Source: Nocardioides sp. QY071 (GTDB lineage: Bacteria > Actinomycetota > Actinomycetes > Propionibacteriales > Nocardioidaceae). From it: a stretch of DNA of 64,000 nt. This document shows, in pieces, positions 1 to 8,574 of the stretch (its first letter is position 1; each line of letters opens with the position of its first letter). The notes under the pieces are model-generated. The model was not told where the DNA came from, did no database searches, and was given only the letters and a program-made list of their open reading frames with translations. The stretch spans positions 4,092,001-4,156,000 of the forward strand of contig NZ_CP124681.1 of NCBI RefSeq assembly GCF_029961765.1. Reading direction: 5' to 3'. The position numbers were made by a program, and so were the translations under genes.

Positions 1-2746
1 TGCTGACACCTTCGCAGCCCATGATCCGCAGGTGGACGGGGTCACCGTAGTAGACCGAGGGCACACTCCCGTCGGCGCCGGCGCCGTTCAGCTGCACGTT
101 GTCCGGCATCGGCACGGGCGCCTGGAGGATCACCACGGGAGCGGTCGTCGTGTCGCCGGTGGTGACGGAGGCGGTCGTGCCTCCGCTGAAGAGGGTGTTG
201 TCGGGAGGCCACACCTCGACGGCGTAGCTGCCGGCGTTGAGCGCGGTGAAGGCGTAGTCGCCGGACGCGTTGGTGTCGGTGTACGAGCACTGGTACGTGC
301 CGGTCCGACACGCCTCGACGTACGCCCCGACGACCGGGGCTCCCCCGACCTTCTGGACGTGGCCGGTCAGTCCGCCCAGGGTGGGCTGGAAGCCGTCGTT
401 GCGGATCTCGAAGTTGTAGCGGCCCGGCTGGGCCGAGTTCTGGGAGCTGGCGACCAGGGCGTGCGGGCCCGCGTCCAGGAGTGCGCCGTTGACGAGGGAG
501 CCTTCGAGCTGGACGTAGGACCCGGGCGCTCCCGTGCCGGCCGAGAAGCCCGCCGCGGCGGACGTCCCACCGAGGCCGTTCGCGCCGTCCGAGGCGTCAC
601 CGGTCTCCCAGAGCACCTCGTCGTAGTTGAACCGGACGTCGAAGTCGCCGGCGGTGCGGCCGGAGGCGCCCGTGCGGGAGGTGAGGATGAGCTGGAAGGT
701 GTTGAGCTTGTCGTCGTGCGACTCGTAGTAGCCGACGTCCGCCCAGTTGACGCAGAACGACTTGCCGTCGGCGGAGGCGCCGTAGGTGACGACGTTCGAA
801 CCGGTGCCCGTGGTGTCCACGTCGGCGAAGAACGGCGCGATGATCGGCACCGCTGTGGGCCCGTTGAGGGCGCTCGGCGTGTACTCGCTCTGCGGCGACC
901 CGAAGGTGACGTTGCCGTTGTTGTTGACGTAGAGGCTGCTGAACGGGTTGCCGTAGAACTTCACGTCGAACGGGAGCTCCACCTCGTCGCTGGAGCCGTC
1001 GTCGTTGGCCGGCAGCACGTTGGCGCGACAGTAGGCCAGGTCGTCCTGCCCGGCGACCTTGCCCAGCTGGCTGACGAACGGCGGGAGCTCGGCGTCCGGC
1101 AGCGCCAGGTCGCCACTCGCGGGTACGACGCGGCTGTTGGTCCCGTTCGGGGCGGCCGGCAGGGACGTGCCGCCACCGAGGAAGCGCGCGCTGAACCCGC
1201 CGCGCGAGAACCGGAAGGTGACCGTGTCGCCGGCAGCCGGCAGCCGGACCGCGTAGGTGCCCTGGGCGCCGGTGGTAGCGGTACCCACCTGCTGCCACTC
1301 CACGGCATCGGCGTCCCACCGGTAGGCGACGACACCTCCGTCGGACAGCGGGTTGTGCATCTGGTCGGTGATCCGACCGGTGGCGACCTGCGCCTGCGCG
1401 AGGACCTTGTCCTTCGTCAGCGCGGCCGGCACCGAGGACACCACGAAGGTGCCGGGCGCAGCCGGGCCCGACGGCATGTCGGCGCCCACGAGCCAGGCCG
1501 CGGCTGCCGAGGATGCCTCGGCCGGCTCGAAGTGCAGCGTGTACGTCCCGGCCTCGATGCTGCTGAAGGCGTAGACCCCGGAGTCGTCGGTGAACGCGCT
1601 GTCCTGGCGGACGAAGGCGCCGGCCGTCTCGTCCCACGCGTACAGCGCGACCTGGGTCTCGGACTCGGGTCCGTTCGGTCCGGTCACCGTGCCGCCGAGG
1701 GTCGAGGCCTCCGGCAGCGTGATGTCGGAGAAGGTGTGGTCACCGGCCAGATGGACGTGTTCGAGGCCGGCGGCGTCGAGAGACGCCACGTTGCCGGCGT
1801 ACCGGGTGCCGTGGCCGGTCGCGGAGGCGCGGACCGTGTACTCGTCCCCGGACCGGATGCCCTCGGCCGCGAAGGTGCCGTCCGGGCCGGTGACGGCGTC
1901 GGCGACCCAGTCGCCGTCGTACCAGCCGCCCTCGCCGTCCGGGATCAGTTGGACGACCTGCACCTCGGCGTCGGCAAGCGGGCCGTCGGCGTCGCGCACC
2001 TTGCCCGACACCGTCCACTGGCCGGCCGGGTCCAGGACGATCGGCTCGAGCACACCCCCGTCCGCGTCCACGACGATGTCCACGAGGGTGTCCTCGAACT
2101 CGACGGGCGCCTGCACCCACAGCTGGTAGCTCCCGGGCACCAGGGTCAGCGAGAAGGCGCCGTCCACGTCAGTGGTGTCGTCGTCGTAGCCCGGGCCCGC
2201 GGAGGTCTCGACGTACGCGTCGGAGACCGGGTCGCCGGACCCGTCGACGACGGAGCCGCTCACCGTCTGCGCCGTCGGCGCGAGGGCCAGGACGACGTCC
2301 GCGGTCCGGGAGGAGTCGGACACGGTGACCACGCCGTTGCTGTCGAGCCCGGTGGGCGGTTCGGTGGCAGATCCGCTGTAGCCGGTCAGGTAGGCACCGC
2401 CGGTGGTGTCCTCGACCGCGACGTAGTAGGACCCGGGCGCGACCGAGAACGAGTAGGACGGGCTCCCCGGCTCGTCCGCCACCGGCGCCCCGTCAATCGG
2501 CTCGAACAGGTCGGCGCCCGACTGCCACTGATAGAGGCTCACCCACGCGTCCAGCGGCCCCCCGTCCTCGGTGGTGACGGTCCCGGACAGGGTGAGGTCG
2601 GCCAGCGCGGCCTGCTTGTCACGGCCTCCGCCGTCGGCCTTGGGCGTCGTGGCATGGGCCGACGGCACGGCGGTCCCGACCACCGCCAGGCCCGCGAGGG
2701 CGAGCAGAAGGGCGAGCAGGCGCGCGAGAACGCGGGAAGGCTGCAT
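1..2746 (-). CDS. Secreted carboxypeptidase-regulatory-like / nidogen-like repeat protein (3' end outside window)
   Basis: The frame is open from an ATG at 2746 to the left edge, giving 915 codons with no stop. The start has a GGGGGA ribosome site 5 bases upstream and a classic Sec signal peptide (MQPSRVLARLLALLLALAGL..., AHA-like cleavage near residue 31). Several modules of about 80 aa follow with the 'G.V.D..G.P...A.V......G.......D..G.F....L..G.Y' pattern of carboxypeptidase-regulatory-like beta domains. Around residues 570-720 there is a nidogen-like stretch: 'LPFDVKFYGNPFSSLYVNNNG', then 'PFFADVDTTG', 'FNYDEV' and 'AGFSAG'. A further regulatory-like module lies at the truncated end. It is probably an extracellular adhesion or matrix protein; its function is inferred from domain type only. 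The antisense strand also has long open frames, but they lack domain logic. Confidence 0.88.
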   Translation of the reverse strand, partial: MQPSRVLARLLALLLALAGLAVVGTAVPSAHATTPKADGGGRDKQAALADLTLSGTVTTEDGGPLDAWVSLYQWQSGADLFEPIDGAPVADEPGSPSYSFSVAPGSYYVAVEDTTGGAYLTGYSGSATEPPTGLDSNGVVTVSDSSRTADVVLALAPTAQTVSGSVVDGSGDPVSDAYVETSAGPGYDDDTTDVDGAFSLTLVPGSYQLWVQAPVEFEDTLVDIVVDADGGVLEPIVLDPAGQWTVSGKVRDADGPLADAEVQVVQLIPDGEGGWYDGDWVADAVTGPDGTFAAEGIRSGDEYTVRASATGHGTRYAGNVASLDAAGLEHVHLAGDHTFSDITLPEASTLGGTVTGPNGPESETQVALYAWDETAGAFVRQDSAFTDDSGVYAFSSIEAGTYTLHFEPAEASSAAAAWLVGADMPSGPAAPGTFVVSSVPAALTKDKVLAQAQVATGRITDQMHNPLSDGGVVAYRWDADAVEWQQVGTATTGAQGTYAVRLPAAGDTVTFRFSRGGFSARFLGGGTSLPAAPNGTNSRVVPASGDLALPDAELPPFVSQLGKVAGQDDLAYCRANVLPANDDGSSDEVELPFDVKFYGNPFSSLYVNNNGNVTFGSPQSEYTPSALNGPTAVPIIAPFFADVDTTGTGSNVVTYGASADGKSFCVNWADVGYYESHDDKLNTFQLILTSRTGASGRTAGDFDVRFNYDEVLWETGDASDGANGLGGTSAAAGFSAGTGAPGSYVQLEGSLVNGALLDAGPHALVASSQNSAQPGRYNFEIRNDGFQPTLGGLTGHVQKVGGAPVVGAYVEACRTGTYQCSYTDTNASGDYAFTALNAGSYAVEVWPPDNTLFSGGTTASVTTGDTTTAPVVILQAPVPMPDNVQLNGAGADGSVPSVYYGDPVHLRIMGCEGVS

Positions 2747-2898
2747 GGTTGTCCCCCAGCAGAAGGGCGCCGCGGAGCAGAGGCGCGATGACGGCGGGCC
2801 CCACGCCCGCGTCGCCAGTGAACCGGTCGCAAGCGCCCGAGGGCAATGGCCCATCCGGACCACCGGCATGGTCGTTCCTCGTCATTCGGGGCGTCCTC

Positions 2899-2904
2899 TA
2901 GGGT
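2899..2904 (+). promoter_or_regulatory. -10-like TAGGGT, leaderless start
   Basis: TAGGGT ends 6 bases before the GTG at 2911, and there is no purine-rich ribosome site between them. That spacing places transcription initiation on or next to the start codon, as in actinobacterial leaderless genes. The -35 element is not clear. Confidence 0.45.
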
Positions 2905-2910
2905 GACCGT

Positions 2911-3582
2911 GTGCCGATGGTCCTGCGTGCGCTGCTCCTCTCAGCGCTGCTCACGCTCGTACCCGTCGCCATCGGCGTGGCCGTCTCCGGCGACGCCACG
3001 CTCTCGCGCGAGCCGGCCCCCTACAAGGGCACTCCCCTGGCCGAGTTCGACACCTCGAAGGCGGTCGTGCAGCGCGCGCCCTTCTGCGACCTGGTGCCCG
3101 CGGCGGCGGTGGAGAAGGCGCTCGGCGCCGAGGCCACGCTGGCGGCGTACGACAACGGCGAGCAGTCCGACGCCTTCCCCGTCGGCGACGTCCCCCACGA
3201 GTACGGCTGCCGCTTCTCCCCTTCCGACACGACCGACACCACCGACACCACCGACCCCACCGGCACCGCCGCTCCCGTCGAGGCGCGGGGCTGGGTGTTC
3301 GCCCCGCCGATCACCACCGACACGGCCCAGGCGATGGCGACGGCGTCGGTCACCAAGGCGTGCACGGCGCTGCCCGCGGCGCCGGCGTTCGGCACCCCGT
3401 CGGCGGGCGTGCTCTGCGCGGGCGACGCCGTGCAGACCGTCTCCTTCCGCGGCCTGTTCGGCGACGCGTGGCTGGCCTGCAGCCTGACCCTGCCCGCCGA
3501 CGTCGCCCAGGACGAGCTCGTCGACCGTGCCGGACGCTGGTGCGTCGCGGTCGCGCAGGCGGCGTCGGTGCCGCTGACCTGA
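2911..3582 (+). CDS. Membrane-anchored or secreted protein, DUF3558-like
   Basis: This 223-aa protein starts at GTG 2911 (an in-frame ATG at 2917 is the alternative). Residues 4-26 form an uncleaved anchor or signal helix (VLRALLLSALLTLVPVAIGV). The mature part contains 'FCDLVPAAAVEKALG', the Cys-Asp-Leu...Ala-Leu-Gly pattern I associate with DUF3558-type actinobacterial envelope proteins, and further cysteines (YGCRF, KAC, LCAG, LACS, WCV) that could form disulfides. A Thr/Asp linker (DTTDTTDTTDPT) comes from four 9-bp units at 3226-3261. The gene is divergent from the nidogen-like gene across about 160 bp. The role is unknown; a substrate-free envelope function is only a guess. Confidence 0.7.
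   Translation: MPMVLRALLLSALLTLVPVAIGVAVSGDATLSREPAPYKGTPLAEFDTSKAVVQRAPFCDLVPAAAVEKALGAEATLAAYDNGEQSDAFPVGDVPHEYGCRFSPSDTTDTTDTTDPTGTAAPVEARGWVFAPPITTDTAQAMATASVTKACTALPAAPAFGTPSAGVLCAGDAVQTVSFRGLFGDAWLACSLTLPADVAQDELVDRAGRWCVAVAQAASVPLT
3226..3261 (+). repeat. Four tandem 9-bp units inside the DUF3558-like gene
   Basis: The units GACACGACC, GACACCACC (twice) and GACCCCACC follow each other in frame and encode Asp-Thr-Thr repeats. This is a slippage-prone linker whose length may vary between strains. Confidence 0.8.
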
Positions 3583-3667
3583 TCGATCGGGCACAGTTGC
3601 CGGGACTTCGTCCTGACCTGCGCAGCGGCCCTTCAGGGTGGTCCCCCGCCGAGCCGATCGTGTCTCC

Positions 3668-5446
3668 ATGCACGCCCTGCGAAGAGGGACCCTCGGGCTC
3701 GCCGGCCTGGCACTGGCCGTCGGCATGCTCGCGCTGCCCGCTGCCGCGGCGCCCGAGCCCGACGTCCCCGGGCTGACCGCCGCCGAGCAGCGGCTGCTGG
3801 ACTCCGACCCGTCGCTGGACGTGGCCGCGGACGGCACGCTCTACGCCGTCGACGAATGGCAGCCGCCGGCCGACGTGGCCGACGCGACGTCGTCCGACAC
3901 CCCGCCGCCCGCGGTCGCCCAGACCCTCGCCGCCACCGCGGACGTCCCCACCTTCTCCCTGCACAGCCGCCCCGGCGCTGCCCGCAGCATCTACCTCGAC
4001 TTCGACGGCGGCAGCCTGCTCGCCACGAACTCGTGGCTCCTCAACGGCCTCAACAGCCTGCTGTTCGGCGGCTGGTCGCTGGACGGGCTCGCGCTGCTGT
4101 TCTCCGACGCCGAGCAGACCGTGATCCGCGAGGTGTGGGCCCGCGTCGCCGAGGACTTCGCTCCCTGGGACGTGGACGTGACCACCCAGGAGCCCTTGTA
4201 CGGCGGCCTGTTCCGGGCCTCGAGCAACGACCCGTCGTACGGCGCCCGGGTGGCGTTCACCAACGACAGCTCGGTGCAGACCCAGCTGTGCGGCGGCGGG
4301 TGCGGCGGCATCGCGTGGATCGGCACCTACGACGAGATCGCGTCGAGCGAGCTGCACAGCCCGGCCTGGGTGTTCCCCACCTCCCTGGGCCAGAAGGCGA
4401 AGAACATGGCCGACGCGGCGGCGCACGAGGCCGGGCACACCCTGGGCCTCTCGCACGACGGCACCAGCAGCAGCGGCTACTACGCCGGCACCGCCCTGTG
4501 GGGCCCGATCATGGGCAGTCCCTACGGCGCGGCGATCACCCAGTGGTCGCGGGGCGACTACTCCGGGGCCAACAACCACGAGGACGACCTCGCCGTGATC
4601 GGCGCGCACGGCCTGCCGCTGCGCACCGACGACGCGGGCAGCACCCCCGCGACGGCCGCCGACCTGAGCACGCTGCCCGACGACGGCGGCATCATCTCGA
4701 CACCGGCGGACAGCGACTGGTACGCGCTGACCAACTGCCTCGGCATGCTCACCGCCACCGCCTCGCCGGCCGGCGTCGGGCCCAACCTCGACGTCATCCT
4801 CGAGCTGCGCGACGCCTCCGGCAACGTGCTGGCCTCCAGTGCTCCCCAGACGACCCGGACCTCCGGCGCGATCAGCGGGATGGGCGCCTCCCTCAGCGTC
4901 CCCGTCGCAGGCGGTCCCTACTACCTGGCGGTCTCCGGCGGCGGCTCGGGCCCGGGAGGCACCAGCGGCTGGACCACCGTCGGGGGTGGGTACGACGACT
5001 ACGGCAGCCTCGGCCGCTACCAGCTCCTGATGTCCGGGTGTGCCGGTGGCACCGGAGTGCCCGTGCCCCCGGACACGGAGATCCCCTTCGACCCGTCCGG
5101 CACCCCCGATCCCCTGCCCCCCGGGCTGCCCACGTCCCGGCCGGGCACGCCGCACGCTCCCTCCGTGAAGAAGGGCGCCCGGGGCGGCCGGATCACCGTC
5201 GACGTGCACTGGACCCCGCCGGCCGACGGCGGCGGCACGATCACCGGCTACGTGCTGCAGGTCTTCCGGCTCGACAGGTCGGGACGGGTGCTGTCGCGCA
5301 GCAAGACGGGCGTGCTGTCCGGCCAGGCGAGCGCCGCCGCCGTCCGACTGCCCCGCAAGGGCCGCTGGGCCGTGCGGATCCGGGCCCGCAACGACCTCGG
5401 CTGGGGCTCGTACAGCCCGCGCTCGGCGGCCGCGAAGGGACGGTAG
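3668..5446 (+). CDS. Secreted zinc metalloprotease with C-terminal beta domains
   Basis: This 592-aa protein has a signal peptide (MHALRRGTLGLAGLALAVGM...AAAAPEPD). The zinc site HEAGHTLGLSHD at residues 253-264 fits the HExxHxxGxxHD pattern of metzincin/reprolysin-like peptidases. A preceding 'SIYLDFDGG' segment is typical of bacterial secreted enzymes of this type, and there is a 'CGGGCGG' cysteine pair shortly before the active site. Residues ~325-455 resemble a pre-peptidase C-terminal (PPC) beta domain (DSDWYALT...LEL.DASGNVLASS). A Pro/Thr linker and a fibronectin type III-like domain follow (PSVKKGARGGRITVDVHWTPP...). The ATG at 3668 is chosen because it begins the signal peptide; an upstream in-frame start at 3638 would bury it. 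Likely role: extracellular protein degradation. Confidence 0.88.
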   Translation: MHALRRGTLGLAGLALAVGMLALPAAAAPEPDVPGLTAAEQRLLDSDPSLDVAADGTLYAVDEWQPPADVADATSSDTPPPAVAQTLAATADVPTFSLHSRPGAARSIYLDFDGGSLLATNSWLLNGLNSLLFGGWSLDGLALLFSDAEQTVIREVWARVAEDFAPWDVDVTTQEPLYGGLFRASSNDPSYGARVAFTNDSSVQTQLCGGGCGGIAWIGTYDEIASSELHSPAWVFPTSLGQKAKNMADAAAHEAGHTLGLSHDGTSSSGYYAGTALWGPIMGSPYGAAITQWSRGDYSGANNHEDDLAVIGAHGLPLRTDDAGSTPATAADLSTLPDDGGIISTPADSDWYALTNCLGMLTATASPAGVGPNLDVILELRDASGNVLASSAPQTTRTSGAISGMGASLSVPVAGGPYYLAVSGGGSGPGGTSGWTTVGGGYDDYGSLGRYQLLMSGCAGGTGVPVPPDTEIPFDPSGTPDPLPPGLPTSRPGTPHAPSVKKGARGGRITVDVHWTPPADGGGTITGYVLQVFRLDRSGRVLSRSKTGVLSGQASAAAVRLPRKGRWAVRIRARNDLGWGSYSPRSAAAKGR

Positions 5447-5465
5447 GGATTCGGCGCTGAGCTGG

Positions 5466-5560
5466 TGCGGCGCGCGAAGGACTCACGGTGTCATTTGGCG
5501 CTCGCTTCGCTCGCGCATGTCGGGCGCGCTTTTGCGCGTTGCCTTCCTCCGCTGCGCTCG
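5466..5560 (+). repeat. Left copy of a ~100-bp inverted REP-like repeat flanking the IS110 element
   Basis: This stretch reads as the reverse complement of 7350-7449 at roughly 85-90% identity by eye. Both copies share GCGGCGCGCGA, GACTCACGGTGT, then CGCTCGCTTCGCTCGCGC and ATGTCGGGCGC, and end with CGCTGCGCTCG. The core CGCTCGCTTCGCTCGCG is self-complementary in parts, as in extragenic palindromic elements. It is noncoding and lies just 3' of the metalloprotease gene. Confidence 0.75.
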
Positions 5561-5797
5561 CTGGCGCTCGCTCCGCTCCGTCCAGGCAACGCGGCGCGCC
5601 CGACGGAGAAACACTCAGCCGCATCTGGTGCGCTCAGGCATCACGCGCGGCTGAGTCTCGTCGCGCCGCCTGGCAACGGCGCGACGGAAAGAAACGGCTG
5701 ACTGTGGTGGGCGCACGGACGACATTCGGCTGAATCCCGTCGGGCGCCCCGCGTGATCTGGACTGATATGTAGGTCTTTCCTGTCAAGTGGCAGGGT
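5561..5797. other. Noncoding palindrome-rich stretch before the insertion sequence
   Basis: No coding gene is supported here. It contains an inverted repeat ACTCAGCCGC (5613-5622) / GCGGCTGAGT (5647-5656) and GC-rich near-repeats (TCCAGGCAACGCGGCGCG and CGCGCCGCCTGGCAACG) in opposite orientation. It looks like a continuation of the REP-like array, or debris at the left side of the IS110 insertion. Confidence 0.5.
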
Positions 5798-5834
5798 GAA
5801 GCGCCGCCACGGCTGGTTGTCGTGGCGGCGCTTC
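5798..5834. terminator. Perfect 14-bp hairpin in the IS110 3' flank
   Basis: GAAGCGCCGCCACG (5798-5811), a 9-base loop and CGTGGCGGCGCTTC (5821-5834) form a perfect stem. It lies about 270 bases beyond the transposase stop. It may be a terminator, or part of the element's structured noncoding end. Confidence 0.5.
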
Positions 5835-6103
5835 TGTTCTGGCCTGGGGGTGCCGGTTCGTTGTGAGCGGGTCTGTCGACGCACGTGGTCAGACTGATAT
5901 GCGCGGGTTGGTTACCGCAGGGCCGCGATTCGGCGGGAGCGCTGCGCTGGTGTCTGAGGTCGAGCGTCACGAACACGGCACGAACAAGGTCGTTGGCCGG
6001 TGCGTGGCTCACAGTCCAGGCGCGGGTCGGCTCCAGCACGTTGCTGTCGACGAGTCGGCGGTCCGGGCCAGAAGCTTCAGGGGCCGGGCGTCAGTCGGGC
6101 AGT

Positions 6104-7195
6104 TCAATCGGGCAGGGTGGCCAGGGACCAGCACCAGCCGGCCAGCTCACGCGCGATCGCGGTGCTCGCCACGGTGTGCTTCTTCTTCCGGGCGCTCATC
6201 GTGACCCAGCGCTGGTGAAGCCGCTGGTTCCCGGCATGGGCACGCGCACGGGCCGCTGCGGGGGCTTGGTCCCAGCGGGCCTGGAGGGTCTTGCCCACCA
6301 GATAGCGACGCTGGTGATGCCAGGCCGCCTCGACCAGCAGCCGTCGGACGTGGGTGTTGCCGGCCTTGGTGATGCTCCCTTGGCGGCGCGACTGGCCGCT
6401 GGAGTGCTCGGACGGCACCAGTCCGAGGTAGGCGCCGATGCTGGCACCGGTGAACCGTTCCCAGTCACCGATCTCGACCGCGAGCGCGAACGCGGTCAAC
6501 GTCGAGACACCGCGCAGGCACCACAGCTTGCGCACGATCGGTGTGAACTCGGACTCGGTAGCCATCGCGGTGATGGTCGCGTCGAGCCGGTCGCGGCGAG
6601 CCACCGCGAACGCGACCGCTTCCAGATCGGCCTCATAGGCCGCACGAGTGCCGGCCTGGTGGGGCAGGTCGAACCGGATCCGGCGCAGCCACGCCTCGTG
6701 AACGCCGGTCCACGCCCGCCCGCCGTAGTAGACGTGCCCGTGGCGCAGCAGCAGCTTGGACACCCGGTGCCTGGCCCGGAGCAGGTCGACACGAACGTCT
6801 TCGCGTGCCCGGACCAGGTCACGCGCGGCCTCTTGGGTCACCGTCGGCACCCGCACGCTGGTGATCTGTCCGACCCGCAACAACTGGGCCAGCAACAACG
6901 CGTCCTTGGCGTCGGTCTTGACCCGATCGCCCGAAGGGCGGGTCAGCTTCGAAGGAGCCGCGACCTCGCAGCGGATCCCGGCCGCGGTCAACGCCCGGTA
7001 CAGCCCGAACCCGGTCGGGCCGGCCTCGTAGGTGGCTGCGACCGGACCAGGCAGGGTCCGCAACCACTTGATGACTTCCTCCTGGGCTGGCACGAGGGTC
7101 GTCTTGAACACCTCGCCCGTCACCGAGTCCAGACCGGTCGCCACGACCGACCGTGCGTGCACATCGAGCCCAACACTCGTACGCTCAACAATCAC
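6104..7195 (-). CDS. IS110-family transposase
   Basis: This 363-aa DEDD recombinase has an N-terminal RuvC-like domain with putative catalytic residues Asp11 (VGLDVHA), Glu57 (TYEAGPTG), Asp95 and Asp98 (KTDAKDALLLAQL). It also has the C-terminal IS110/IS1111-type domain with 'LRGVSTLTAFALAVEIGDWERF' (~227-248) and the conserved Ser-rich 'PSEHSSGQSRRQGSITK' (~261-277) that supplies the serine nucleophile in this family. The start at GTG 7195 is set by AAGGAGG five bases upstream; an upstream in-frame start would add 31 non-conserved residues. The gene looks intact, with no frameshift or internal stop. It moves DNA by RNA-guided recombination, as known for IS110 relatives. Confidence 0.93.
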   Translation of the reverse strand: MIVERTSVGLDVHARSVVATGLDSVTGEVFKTTLVPAQEEVIKWLRTLPGPVAATYEAGPTGFGLYRALTAAGIRCEVAAPSKLTRPSGDRVKTDAKDALLLAQLLRVGQITSVRVPTVTQEAARDLVRAREDVRVDLLRARHRVSKLLLRHGHVYYGGRAWTGVHEAWLRRIRFDLPHQAGTRAAYEADLEAVAFAVARRDRLDATITAMATESEFTPIVRKLWCLRGVSTLTAFALAVEIGDWERFTGASIGAYLGLVPSEHSSGQSRRQGSITKAGNTHVRRLLVEAAWHHQRRYLVGKTLQARWDQAPAAARARAHAGNQRLHQRWVTMSARKKKHTVASTAIARELAGWCWSLATLPD

Positions 7196-7222
7196 CGGGG
7201 CCTCCTTACGACTGTGGATAGG

Positions 7223-7245
7223 CCGAGCAGGCGGCCCCTGCTCGG
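7223..7245. ncRNA. Hairpin in the IS110 5' flank, candidate bridge-RNA element
   Basis: CCGAGCAGG (7223-7231), loop CGGCC, then CCTGCTCGG (7237-7245) form a perfect 9-bp stem about 30 bases upstream of the transposase start. In the IS110 subgroup the bridge RNA is encoded upstream of the transposase, so this hairpin is a reasonable candidate element. I cannot assign the guide loops. Confidence 0.25.
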
Positions 7246-7349
7246 TAACCCACGAACATGCGCAAGAGAGGCCCCGGCCCGCAACCACCTCAAACCGAGG
7301 CAGTCACCTCATACGGTCTGAGCGGAGCGAGCGACCGAGGAACGAGGGA

Positions 7350-7449
7350 GCGAGCGCAGCGAGGGAAGATCACGCGTCAAAAGGGCGCCCGACATGCGCG
7401 AGCGAAGCGAGCGTCAAACCAACACCGTGAGTCGCTCGCGCGCCGCATC
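7350..7449 (-). repeat. Right copy of the ~100-bp inverted REP-like repeat
   Basis: This is the reverse-complement partner of 5466-5560, separated from it by the IS110 element. The region contains GCGCGAGCGAAGCGAGCG and ends 12 bases from the prfB stop codon. It may also act as a transcription-ending structure for prfB. Confidence 0.75.
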
Positions 7450-7461
7450 TACCCTGAAGCG

Positions 7462-8574
7462 TCAGCCTTCCTGCTCTGCCCCACGCCGCCAGCGGATCCC
7501 GGCCTCGAGGAAGCCGTCGATCTCGCCGTCGAAGACGGGCTGCGGGTTGCCGGTCTCGTAGCCGGTGCGCAGGTCCTTGACGATCTGGTACGGGTTGAGG
7601 ACGTAGTTGCGCATCTGGTCGCCCCAGCTCGCGGCGACGTCGCCCTTGAGGTCCTTCTTGAGCGCGGCCTCCTCGGCCTTCTTCTTGGCGAGGAGCTTGG
7701 CCTTGAGGACGATCATCGCAGCGGCCTTGTTCTGCAGCTGCGACTTCTCGTTCTGGCAGGAGACCACGATGCCGGTGGGGATGTGCGTGAGGCGGACCGC
7801 GGAGTCGGTGGTGTTGACCGACTGGCCGCCGGGGCCACCGGAGCGGAACACGTCGACCCGGATCTCGTTCTCGTCGACCTCGATCTCGTCGGTCTGCTCG
7901 AGCTGCGGGACGACCTCGACGGCGGCGAACGACGTCTGGCGGCGGCCCTGGTTGTCGAAGGGGCTGATCCGGACCAGGCGGTGGGTGCCGACCTCGACGG
8001 AGAGGGTGCCGTAGGCGTACGGCGCGTGGATCGCGAACTCGGCCGACTTGATGCCGGCCTCCTCGGCGTAGGAGACGTCGTAGACCTCGACGGGGTACTT
8101 GTTCCGCTCGGCCCAGCGGGTGTACATCCGCATCAGCATCTCGGCGAAGTCCGCGGCGTCGACGCCACCGGCGCCGGAGCGGATCGTGACGATGGCCTCG
8201 CGCTCGTCGTACTCACCGGAGAGCAGGGTGCGGACCTCGAGTCCCTCCACGGCCGTCTTGACCCGGGCGAGCTCGGAGTCGGCCTCGGCGAGGGTGTCGG
8301 CGTCGCTCTCCTCGGCGGCGAGCTCGGCGAGGACGCCGAGGTCCTCGATGCGCTGCTGGAGGCCGCGGAACCGCTCGACCTGGCCCTGCAGCGACGAGAG
8401 CCGGCCGGTGACGCGGGTGGCGTTGGCCTGGTCGTCCCACAGGTCGGGGGCGGCGACCTGCTCGCCGAGGTCGGCGATCTCACGCTCCATCCTGGGCAGG
8501 TCGAGGACCTGCTCGATGGTGTGCATCGTCGCAGTCAGCTGCTTGATCTCGGCGTCGTAGTCGGGGCCTGCCAC
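7462..8574 (-). CDS. prfB: Peptide chain release factor 2
   Basis: This 370-aa protein terminates translation at UGA and UAA codons. The class-I signature is present: the tripeptide anticodon motif SPF at 204-206 (RISPFDNQGRR) and the catalytic GGQ at 249-251 (SGGPGGQSVN), with the RF2-type N-terminal helical domain (IKQLTATMHTIEQVLDL). The GTG at 8574 matches the usual family N-terminus 'AGPD(F/Y)DAEIKQL'. A -10-like TAACCT lies 8 bases upstream and no ribosome site is seen, so the mRNA is probably leaderless. There is no in-frame UGA frameshift site, as is usual in actinobacteria. Confidence 0.97.
   Translation of the reverse strand: MAGPDYDAEIKQLTATMHTIEQVLDLPRMEREIADLGEQVAAPDLWDDQANATRVTGRLSSLQGQVERFRGLQQRIEDLGVLAELAAEESDADTLAEADSELARVKTAVEGLEVRTLLSGEYDEREAIVTIRSGAGGVDAADFAEMLMRMYTRWAERNKYPVEVYDVSYAEEAGIKSAEFAIHAPYAYGTLSVEVGTHRLVRISPFDNQGRRQTSFAAVEVVPQLEQTDEIEVDENEIRVDVFRSGGPGGQSVNTTDSAVRLTHIPTGIVVSCQNEKSQLQNKAAAMIVLKAKLLAKKKAEEAALKKDLKGDVAASWGDQMRNYVLNPYQIVKDLRTGYETGNPQPVFDGEIDGFLEAGIRWRRGAEQEG

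Larger units (their letters stand above)
5760..7260 (-). mobile_element. IS110-family insertion sequence (ends not resolved)
   Basis: The transposase at 6104-7195 is accompanied by noncoding flanks, about 340 bases on its 3' side and 60 on its 5' side. IS110 elements usually lack clear terminal inverted repeats and carry a structured noncoding (bridge) RNA in one flank, so the boundaries given are only approximate. The 3' flank holds the 5798-5834 hairpin and the near-repeat ACTGATATG at 5762 and 5891. The 5' flank holds a 9-bp hairpin at 7223-7245. No target duplication could be identified. Confidence 0.5.

Noticed and set aside
32..2791. A 919-codon open frame on the plus strand opposite the nidogen-like gene
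   Set aside because: It has no signal peptide, no domain pattern and an Arg/Gly/Val-rich composition typical of an antisense frame in GC-rich DNA. The minus frame has a ribosome site, a signal peptide and recognisable modules.
5447..7461. CRISPR-like array suggested by repeated GCGAGCGAAGCGAGCG-type units
   Set aside because: The units are few, unevenly spaced and inverted around an insertion sequence; there are no regular spacers or cas genes.
7462..8574. Programmed frameshift in prfB
   Set aside because: The gene reads through in a single frame with no internal UGA and intact SPF and GGQ motifs.
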